Positions 57,790-64,000 of a DNA stretch of 64,000 nucleotides are shown one piece after another. Numbering within the stretch: the stretch's first letter is position 1; each line of letters starts with the position of its first letter. The notes beneath the pieces were generated by a model. It ran no database searches. It worked only from the letters and a program-made list of their open reading frames with translations, and was not told where the DNA came from. Source of the DNA: Paractinoplanes durhamensis (GTDB lineage: Bacteria > Actinomycetota > Actinomycetes > Mycobacteriales > Micromonosporaceae); contig NZ_BOML01000058.1 in the NCBI RefSeq assembly GCF_016862175.1, positions 186,001 to 250,000 on the forward strand, in the 5' to 3' direction. The translations under genes were made by a program, and so were the position numbers.

Positions 57790-59496
57790 ATGAAGCTCAG
57801 CAAGCGGTTGGCGGCCACGCTCGGCGTGGGCGCCCTGCTCGCCGGCTCGGTGTACGGCCTCGGCCCCGGCTCGGCCACCGCATCGAGCCACCGGGAGGCG
57901 CCGCTCATCGCCGCCGACCCGGCCGTCGACAACACCGACCTCTACGCCTTCGTCAGTCCCGAACGACCCGGCTACCTGACCTTCATCGCCAACTGGCAGC
58001 CGTTCGAGGAGCCCAACGGCGGCCCCAACTTCTTCCCGTTCGCGACCGATGCCACGTACCTCATCAAGGTCGACAGTGACGGCGACGCGAAGCCGGACAC
58101 CGTCTTCCGCTGGAAGTTCAAGAACATCGACAAGCGGGGGAACAGCACGTTCCTCTACAACAACGGCCCGGTCACCTCGCTCGACGACGAGAACCTGCTG
58201 TTCCGGCAGACCTACACGCTGGAGTCGTCGTTCAACGGCGAGCCGTTCAAGCTGCGCGCCCAGGACGTGCCGGTCGCCCCGTCGCGGGTCGGCCAGGCGT
58301 CGATGCCCGACTACGGCACCCTGCGGGACCAGGCCACCCGCACCCTGCCCGGCGGCTGGAAGACCTTCGCCGGCCAGGCCGACGACCCGTTCTTCCTCGA
58401 CCTGCGGGTCTTCGACCTGCTCTACGGCGGCGACCTGAGCGAGACCGGCCAGGACACCCTGAACGGCTACAACGTCAACACCATCGCCCTGCAGGTGCCG
58501 TTCAAGGACGTCGCGCTGCGCGGCGACGTCAACCGGAACCCGGTGATCGGCGTCTGGACCACCACCGAGCGGGACCGGGTCCGCGCGGCCGACGGCTCCT
58601 CGTCCGGCGGCGGCAAGGTGCAGGTCTCCCGCCTCGGAAATCCGCTGGTCAACGAGGTGGTCGTGCCGGCCGGGCTGAAGGACACGTTCAACGCGACCCC
58701 GCCCGAGCGGGACGCGAAGATCCCCGCGCTGGTCAAGCGGGTCACCAACCCCGAGGTGCCGCAGCTGCTGCAGCAGATCTACCAGATTCCGGCGCCGGCC
58801 ACTCCCCGCAACGACCTGGTCGAGATCTTCCTGACCGGCATCACCACCAAGGCCGGCGGCCCGATCAAGGCCGATCTGAATTCCCAGCTCAACAACGCGG
58901 ATGTACGGCCGGGGAAGTTCACCCCCTCCGAGCAGCTGCGACTCAACCTGTCGGTGCCGGTGGCCGGGCAACCCAACCGGCTCGGCGTGCTCGGCGGGGA
59001 CCTGCAGGGCTTCCCGAACGGGCGGCGACTGACCGACGACGTCGTCGACATCGAGCTGCAGGCGCTGGTGGGTGCGGCGCAGACCGGCAAGCTGGTCGAC
59101 GCCCTCGCGGCCGGTGACGGGGTGGACGCCAACAACACCACCTTCGGCGACCGGTTCCCGTACCTCGCGCTGCCCAACGCGGTGGCCGTGAACACCGTGG
59201 GCGGGGCCGCTCCCGCGCCGACGCCCTCGGATTCCCTGCCGACCACGGATCCGACGGTGGATCCGACCTCTTCTGAGTCGGTCGGCGCCGGCATCGCCGA
59301 CCTCACTCAACCCGGCGCGATCGCCGGGCCGGCCTCCGCTGAGTCCCCGGATACCTGGATGACCAAGCCCGTCGCGTACGCCTCCGGTGCGACCGGCCTC
59401 GGCGCCCTGATCCTCGCCTTCGGTCTCTTCGCCTTCATGCGGCGCCGCCGGCGCCCGCGGGTCGTCGCCGACCCGGACCAGACGCAACCGATGTGA
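57790..59496 (+). CDS. secreted DUF4331 protein with C-terminal membrane anchor
   Basis: 568 residues. Start ATG 57790 has GAAGGA upstream. Signal peptide ends near residue 32; the DUF4331 hallmark SSHREAPLIAADPAVDNTDLYAF follows at once and the family segment TLRDQATRTL and NVNTIALQVPF are seen later. A Ser/Thr/Pro spacer leads to a membrane helix (ATGLGALILAFGLFAFM) and RRRRRPR. The role of DUF4331 is unknown. First gene of a block with a TPR protein and a nickel/cobalt transporter. Confidence 0.88.
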   Translation: MKLSKRLAATLGVGALLAGSVYGLGPGSATASSHREAPLIAADPAVDNTDLYAFVSPERPGYLTFIANWQPFEEPNGGPNFFPFATDATYLIKVDSDGDAKPDTVFRWKFKNIDKRGNSTFLYNNGPVTSLDDENLLFRQTYTLESSFNGEPFKLRAQDVPVAPSRVGQASMPDYGTLRDQATRTLPGGWKTFAGQADDPFFLDLRVFDLLYGGDLSETGQDTLNGYNVNTIALQVPFKDVALRGDVNRNPVIGVWTTTERDRVRAADGSSSGGGKVQVSRLGNPLVNEVVVPAGLKDTFNATPPERDAKIPALVKRVTNPEVPQLLQQIYQIPAPATPRNDLVEIFLTGITTKAGGPIKADLNSQLNNADVRPGKFTPSEQLRLNLSVPVAGQPNRLGVLGGDLQGFPNGRRLTDDVVDIELQALVGAAQTGKLVDALAAGDGVDANNTTFGDRFPYLALPNAVAVNTVGGAAPAPTPSDSLPTTDPTVDPTSSESVGAGIADLTQPGAIAGPASAESPDTWMTKPVAYASGATGLGALILAFGLFAFMRRRRRPRVVADPDQTQPM

Positions 59497-59502
59497 CCCC
59501 GT

Positions 59503-59531
59503 CCGGGTGGGCGCTTCCGGCGCCCACCCGG
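59503..59531. terminator. hairpin between the DUF4331 and TPR genes
   Basis: CCGGGTGGGCGC (59503-59514) pairs perfectly with 59520-59531, loop TTCCG. It is six bases past the DUF4331 stop and 11 before the TPR ribosome site, so it may be a partial terminator giving more DUF4331 than downstream product. Confidence 0.6.
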
Positions 59532-59552
59532 CGTCCCTCTTGGAGGATCACC

Positions 59553-60812
59553 ATGCGCCGCATCTTCCTGGTCCTGGGCGTGGTCGCCGCGCTGCTGACC
59601 GTCGCCGCCGTCGTGAACCGGCCCGCCCGGACCGCCCCCGTCGCCGCCGCTGCCCGCATCGACCCGCTGGTCGTCCGGGTGGCCCGGGCCCAGCAGCACC
59701 TGCGTGACGTGCCCGGCGACTGGGCCGGCTGGGCCGGGCTCGGCGCCGCCTACCTGGAGCAGGCCCGGGTCACCTCGGACCCGGCCCTCTATCCGCAGGC
59801 CGAGCAGGCCGCCCGCCGATCCCTGGCGCTGCGCCGCAACGGCGACGCCCTGGTCGTCCTGGGCGCGCTCGCCAACGCCCGGCACGACTTCGCCGCCGCC
59901 CGCGACCAGGCCAAAGCCGCGCTGGCGGCCGACGTCAACGACGGTGAGGCCTACGGCGTGCTCGCCGACGCCCTCACCCAGCTGGGCGACGCGCCCGGCG
60001 CCACCGACGCCGTGCAGCACATGCTCGACACCCGCCCCGGACTGGCCGCCTACGCCCGCGCCTCCTACGACCTGGAGCTGCGCGGCAAGCTCACCGAGGC
60101 CGAGAACCTGATGCGGCGGGCGCTGACCGATGCGGTCGACCCGCACGACGCCGCCTTCTGCCGCACCCAGCTCGGCGATCTGGCGTTCGGCCGCGGCGAC
60201 CTGCGATCGGCCGGCGACGAGTACGCGGCCGCGCTCACCGCCGACCCGTCCGCCGTCGCCGCCCTCCGCGGCCGGGCCCGGATCCGGGCGGCCCAGGGCG
60301 ACCTGCCCGGCGCGCTGGCCGACTACGCCGACCTGACCGCCCGGCTGCCCGGGCCGGGTTATCTGATCGAGTACGCCGAGCTGCTCAACCTCGACTCCCG
60401 CGCCGACGCCGCGGCCGAGCAACTGGCCCTGGCCGGCGCGGCCCAGCAGCTGTTCACCGCGAACGGCGGTCAGGACGGCCTGGCCACCGCCGCGCTCGCC
60501 CTGGCCACCGGTCGCCCGGCCGACGCGGTGACCGCGGCCCGCGCCGAGTGGGCCCGCCGTCATCACCCCGACGTCGCCGACACCCTCGCGTGGTCGCTGC
60601 ACGCGGCCGGGCAGGACGTCGAGGCGCTGTCGTTCGCGAAGCTGGCAGGCGGCCGCCCCGCCAATTACGCCTATCACCTGGGCGTCATCCAGCTGTCGCT
60701 CGGCCACACCGCCGAGGCCCGCGCCGAACTCACCCGGGCGCTCGCCACCAACCCGTACTTCTCCCCGGCCGACGCCCCCAACGCCCGCCGCGCCCTCGGA
60801 GGCCTCCGATGA
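59553..60812 (+). CDS. TPR-repeat protein, exported or membrane-anchored
   Basis: 419 residues from ATG 59553 with TTGGAGG eight bases upstream. A hydrophobic N-terminus (IFLVLGVVAALLTVAAVV) is a signal or anchor. Then about ten helical hairpins of TPR type (for example AAYLEQARVTSDPALYPQA, LGDLAFGRGDLRSAGDEYAAAL). TPRs bind other proteins, perhaps the DUF4331 protein. ATGA overlap with the NicO-like gene. Confidence 0.85.
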   Translation: MRRIFLVLGVVAALLTVAAVVNRPARTAPVAAAARIDPLVVRVARAQQHLRDVPGDWAGWAGLGAAYLEQARVTSDPALYPQAEQAARRSLALRRNGDALVVLGALANARHDFAAARDQAKAALAADVNDGEAYGVLADALTQLGDAPGATDAVQHMLDTRPGLAAYARASYDLELRGKLTEAENLMRRALTDAVDPHDAAFCRTQLGDLAFGRGDLRSAGDEYAAALTADPSAVAALRGRARIRAAQGDLPGALADYADLTARLPGPGYLIEYAELLNLDSRADAAAEQLALAGAAQQLFTANGGQDGLATAALALATGRPADAVTAARAEWARRHHPDVADTLAWSLHAAGQDVEALSFAKLAGGRPANYAYHLGVIQLSLGHTAEARAELTRALATNPYFSPADAPNARRALGGLR

Positions 60813-62257
60813 GATTCGTCCGCCCACTGGTCGTGCTCGCCCTCACCGCCGCGGCCGTTACCTTCGCGGCCACCCCCGCTCAGGCTCACCCGCTGGGCAA
60901 CTTCTCGATCAACCAGTACGCCGGCCTGACCCTCCACTCGGACCGCGTCGACGTACTGGCGCTGGCCGACACGGCCGAGATCCCGACCCTCCAGGAGAAG
61001 CCGCGGATCGACACCGACGGTGATGGCGTGTTCTCCGCGGCGGAGCTTTCCGGCTATGCGGTGGCGGAGTGCCGCGCTTTCGCCGACGACATCGCCGTCA
61101 CGGTCGGCGACCACCGTCTGACCTGGACTGTCGCCGAGCCGGCCTACTCGACGAAGCCGGGAGCTGGGGGTTTGGCCACCAGCCGACTCTCCTGCCGGCT
61201 CAGCGCGCCGGCCGGCCTGACCGGCCGGGCCACCCTTCAGGTGACCAACAGCTATCGGTCCGGCCGGGTGGGCTGGCGAGAGCTGACTGCCGTCGGTGAT
61301 GGGGTACGCCTCAACTCACCGTTACCGGCCACCAGCGTCAGTCACGAGCTCACCGACTACCCGCGAGACCTGCTCACCTCGGCCCCCGACGTCCGCACCG
61401 CCACCATCCAGGTCGGCGAGTCCGGCGCCGTCGCCGCGTCCACGCCGCTGTCCAGCGCCGCTCCCGATTGGCTGGCGGGCGCGCAGAGCCGCATCGAGTC
61501 GGCGGTCGGCGGCCACCTGACGCCGGTCGTGGTCGCGTTGGCCTTCCTGCTCGCGCTGCTGCTGGGCGCCGGCCACGCGGCACTGCCCGGCCACGGAAAG
61601 ACGGTGATGGCGGCCTACTTCGCCGGGCGGCAGGGCCGAATCCGCGACGCCTTGGCGGTCGGCGGCACGGTGACCCTGGCCCACACCGGCGGCGTCCTGG
61701 TCGTGGGGCTGCTACTGACCAGCTCCACGGCACTGGTCGGCGATCAGCTCCTGAGCTGGCTGGCCGCGGCGAGCGGGCTGCTGATCACCGTCGTCGGCAT
61801 CGGCATGCTGGTAGCGGCTCTGCGGTCCCGCCGAGCCGTCCATTCGCACGACCATGGTCACGGCCACTCCCATTCGCACGACCATGACCACGCGCACGGC
61901 CACAGCCACGGCGGCCACCGGCATGATCACCGGCGGGTCGGTGGGCGGCTCGGACTCGCCGGGATCGGCCTGGCGGGCGGCCTGGTGCCGAGCCCCTCTG
62001 CCCTCGTGGTGCTGCTCGGCGCGATCGGCTTGGGTCGCACGGTGCTCGGCGTGCTGCTTGTCCTTGCGTACGGAATCGGGATGGCCGGCACCCTCACGGC
62101 CGTGGGCCTTCTGCTGGTTTTTGCCCGGCGCAAGCTGGGCGGCATCGCCGGCCGCGCCGGCCACCTCACCCGTTGCCTGTCCGCGGCCGCGCCCGCCGCC
62201 ACCGCAACCCTCGTCGTCCTGGTCGGCCTGGGCGTCGGCCTACGAGCCGTCGCATGA
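60809..62257 (+). CDS. nickel/cobalt transporter (NicO/RcnA-like) with His-rich loop
   Basis: 482 residues. Signal peptide ends at AQA; mature HPLGNFSINQY is typical of the actinobacterial subgroup. An external beta domain of about 180 residues precedes six membrane helices with GAGHAALPGHGKTVMAAY and VTLAHTGGVLVV (HxxxxxxHG- and THA-like motifs). Between helices 3 and 4 is a loop of some 30 residues with 16 His in HD/HGH/HSH order, metal-binding. Likely efflux, but direction cannot be proved from sequence. Last gene of the DUF4331-TPR-NicO operon. Confidence 0.9.
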   Translation: MRFVRPLVVLALTAAAVTFAATPAQAHPLGNFSINQYAGLTLHSDRVDVLALADTAEIPTLQEKPRIDTDGDGVFSAAELSGYAVAECRAFADDIAVTVGDHRLTWTVAEPAYSTKPGAGGLATSRLSCRLSAPAGLTGRATLQVTNSYRSGRVGWRELTAVGDGVRLNSPLPATSVSHELTDYPRDLLTSAPDVRTATIQVGESGAVAASTPLSSAAPDWLAGAQSRIESAVGGHLTPVVVALAFLLALLLGAGHAALPGHGKTVMAAYFAGRQGRIRDALAVGGTVTLAHTGGVLVVGLLLTSSTALVGDQLLSWLAAASGLLITVVGIGMLVAALRSRRAVHSHDHGHGHSHSHDHDHAHGHSHGGHRHDHRRVGGRLGLAGIGLAGGLVPSPSALVVLLGAIGLGRTVLGVLLVLAYGIGMAGTLTAVGLLLVFARRKLGGIAGRAGHLTRCLSAAAPAATATLVVLVGLGVGLRAVA

Positions 62258-62355
62258 CAGCCGCATCCGAGGGACATGCCCGTCCCGGTTATGACTTATC
62301 GCCCGGCATCAGCGCGGTCCTTGACCGAGGCCCGGGGAGGGCGTTTGCTCCGGGC

Positions 62356-63207
62356 ATGAGTGAAGCCAGCGTTGAGCGGCGGCTGTGGTCGCTGTTCGAG
62401 CCCGTGCACGCCGTCATCTACTTCGCCCCGGAGGGTGCGGCGCCGTTCGAGGCGGCCGGCCTGCGCGGGTTCTGGCGGCGGTATTTCGCCGGGCGCAGCG
62501 CGCCGCTCGGTGCGGTCGGGCCGGGGCCGGTGGTGGCCTCGTTCTTCGGGTTCGCGCCGGGCACGGCGACCCGCGCGCTGCCGGACATCTGGACCCGGAT
62601 CACCCCGGCCGCCGCCCTCGAAGCCCGGCAGGCCGGTGCCAACGCGGCGCTGGCGAGGCTGCTCGACGGGGTGCCGGTGGACGAGGCGGCCGACCTGCTG
62701 GAGGCGGCCGCCCGGGCCGTCGACCTGCCCGGGCGGGTGCTCGGGGCGGCCAACGCCGACCTGCCCTGGCCGGCCGAGCCGCTCGACCGGCTCTGGCACG
62801 CGGCGACGATCCTGCGCGAGCACCGCGGCGACGGTCATGTGGCCGCGCTGCTCACGGCCGGGGTCGACGGCTGCGAGTCGATCGTGTGGCGGTGCGGGCA
62901 GGACGGCTCGCGGGCGAGCATGCAGCCGGCCCGGGGCTGGACCGACGAGGAGTGGGACGCGGCCGCCGACCGGCTTCGGGCGCGCGGCTGGCTGGGTGCG
63001 GACGGCTCGGCCACGATCCTGGGCGAGGAGGCGTACGCCGAGGTGGAAGCCCTCACCAACCGCCTGGCCGGACGCCCGTGGCGGACGCTCGGCGCCGACG
63101 TCACCGAGCGGTGCGCGACGCTGCTGGAGCCGATCGCCGCCCGGATCTGGCCGCTGCTGCCGGCCGACAACCCGATCCCGCTGACTCAGGGGCAGGTCGC
63201 CCGGTAG
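62356..63207 (+). CDS. SCO6745-family (SalK-like) protein
   Basis: 283 residues from ATG 62356, which gives the family-typical N-terminus with RRLWSLFEPVHAVIYF. An in-frame ATG at 62254, overlapping the NicO stop, is possible, but the stretch 62258-62355 looks non-coding and holds a TTGACC promoter-like box. Mostly helical, with FFGFAPGTATRALPDIWTRITP and a winged-helix-like C-terminal part (WTDEEWDAAADRLRARGWL). Family function unknown. Convergent with the WD40 gene, overlapping its end by 22 bases. Confidence 0.85.
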   Translation: MSEASVERRLWSLFEPVHAVIYFAPEGAAPFEAAGLRGFWRRYFAGRSAPLGAVGPGPVVASFFGFAPGTATRALPDIWTRITPAAALEARQAGANAALARLLDGVPVDEAADLLEAAARAVDLPGRVLGAANADLPWPAEPLDRLWHAATILREHRGDGHVAALLTAGVDGCESIVWRCGQDGSRASMQPARGWTDEEWDAAADRLRARGWLGADGSATILGEEAYAEVEALTNRLAGRPWRTLGADVTERCATLLEPIAARIWPLLPADNPIPLTQGQVAR

Positions 63208-64000
63208 GCCACCCCGGGCACATACTTCGCCCACTCCGTCGTGGTCAGCGGGTCGCCGCCCGAGCTGCACAGCGATTGCACGATCTGCTGCTCGTCGGTG
63301 GGCCACAGGGTGACCTTGCCGAGGCTGCCGACGGCCATCAGCGTCTTGCCGTCCGGGGTGTAGCTGATCGCGTACGTCTTCCCGTTGGGGTTGGCGGCGT
63401 GCAACGCGGTGCTGGTCGCCGGTTGGCCGCCGATCAGCTTCCACGTCCACACCGAGCCGTCGCCGCCGGAACCGGCCAGGGTCCGGCTGTCCGGGCTGAA
63501 GGCCAGGCTGAAGACGTAATGGGTGGGGCCGGTGAGCGGTTCGCCGCGGGGCGTCGGCAGCTGCGGGTTGGTGATGTCCCACAGCCGGATGGTGTCGTCG
63601 GCGCCGCCCGCGGCCAGCGTGCGCGAATCCGGCGAGAAGGCCACCGACCAGGCGTAGTTGTCGAACCCGGACAGGGTCGGGAACTCCTTCGCCGCGGCCG
63701 GGTCGGTGATGTCCCACCAGTGCACCTCGCGGTCGACGCTGGCCGCGGCCAGGTAGCGGCCGTCCGGGCTGAACGCGATCGTCGAGGCCAGACCGCCCGA
63801 GTCGAGCTTGGGCAGGGTGCGCGGGGTGGCCGGGTTCGAGACGTCCCAGACGTGCACGAAACCGTCGTCGGAGCTGGCCGCGACCAGCTCGCCGTCCGGG
63901 CTGAACTGCACCGATTCGATCAGGGCGGTGGCGTCCTTCAGGATCACGCTCTTGCCCGCGGCGACCAGCAGCACGTCGCCGGCCCGGTTGCCGGTGGCGA
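63186..64000 (-). CDS. WD40-repeat protein (5' end outside window)
   Basis: About 271 residues visible; the frame stays open to the window edge, so this is the C-terminal part of a larger protein. Five or six WD40 repeats with SVAFSPDSRTLAAGGADDTIRLWDI-type units, read as AFSPDSRTLA and IRLWDI, are followed by the tail YVPGVAYRATC, common in actinobacterial proteins that join WD40 propellers to kinase or nSTAND NTPase domains. Those partner domains would be outside the window. Confidence 0.88.
   Translation of the reverse strand, partial: ATGNRAGDVLLVAAGKSVILKDATALIESVQFSPDGELVAASSDDGFVHVWDVSNPATPRTLPKLDSGGLASTIAFSPDGRYLAAASVDREVHWWDITDPAAAKEFPTLSGFDNYAWSVAFSPDSRTLAAGGADDTIRLWDITNPQLPTPRGEPLTGPTHYVFSLAFSPDSRTLAGSGGDGSVWTWKLIGGQPATSTALHAANPNGKTYAISYTPDGKTLMAVGSLGKVTLWPTDEQQIVQSLCSSGGDPLTTTEWAKYVPGVAYRATCP

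Noticed and set aside
56815..59487. An 890-codon minus-strand frame across CbiO and DUF4331
   Set aside because: Shadow of two well-supported plus-strand genes; no start signal or domain.
62254..62355. N-terminal extension of the SCO6745-family protein starting in ATGA overlap with NicO
   Set aside because: The extra 34 codons are unlike the family N-terminus, and the stretch contains promoter-like TTGACC; the ATG at 62356 fits the family.
1..64000. tRNA, rRNA, CRISPR, insertion sequences or attachment sites
   Set aside because: No cloverleaf-like gene, regular spaced repeats, transposase or integrase, or tRNA-end duplication was seen in reading the window; short or diverged examples could be missed without a search tool.

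Overview
This is a GC-rich (about 70%) actinobacterial chromosome segment. The codon use, the many 4-base GTGA/ATGA gene overlaps, and the gene families present (AA10 lytic polysaccharide monooxygenase, secreted glycosidases with ricin or discoidin modules, DUF3618/holin pairs, small GntR plus XRE pairs, SCO6745-type protein) point to a filamentous Micromonosporaceae-like soil organism such as Actinoplanes. The assignment is by family content only. No rRNA, tRNA, insertion sequence or CRISPR array was seen, and no stretch longer than 300 bases is without a gene.

Layout. 1-5.8 kb: accessory, less GC-rich block with a DUF3427 helicase (cut by the window edge), an HNH nuclease, an XRE regulator, two tiny coupled genes and a GntR repressor with a striking operator. 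5.9-16 kb: secreted PQQ-type propeller; a two-component system in one operon with an AA10 LPMO and a DUF305 lipoprotein; a beta-helix carbohydrate-binding surface protein; a holin/DUF3618 pair; an acyltransferase next to a lipoprotein that looks like an SGNH domain with its catalytic middle deleted. 16.2-23.6 kb: a three-gene operon of NfeD-like OB protein, flotillin and a 1602-residue AAA+ ATPase. 23.6-28.4 kb: cupin, MerR/SDR pair with a MerR-type promoter, GH30 glycosidase, ThuA-ricin protein.

28.4-41.6 kb is the most unusual part: eleven consecutive minus-strand genes that begin with PstC/PstA-type permeases and end with a PstB-type ATPase. Between them lie three PstS-like or PBP-like exported proteins, a surface protein with Ig-like repeats and a WxL-like C-terminus, a DUF916-type WxL-interacting protein, two more exported proteins sharing a domain with the WxL-like one (one with an LPLTG sorting signal), and a sortase-fold membrane protein lacking the catalytic His and Cys. 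I read this as a cell-surface assembly or sensing system built on a phosphate-transporter chassis.

41.7-64 kb: DUF1508 protein, copper amine oxidase, a MacAB/LolD-type exporter with divergent two-component system, a PucR remnant, DUF2752/RDD membrane proteins, a CUT1 sugar ABC importer cotranscribed with an FMN-dependent sulfonate monooxygenase, a CbiM-PDGLE-CbiQ-CbiO nickel/cobalt importer behind a Nur-like box, a DUF4331-TPR-NicO metal block, an SCO6745-family protein, and the end of a WD40 protein cut by the window edge.
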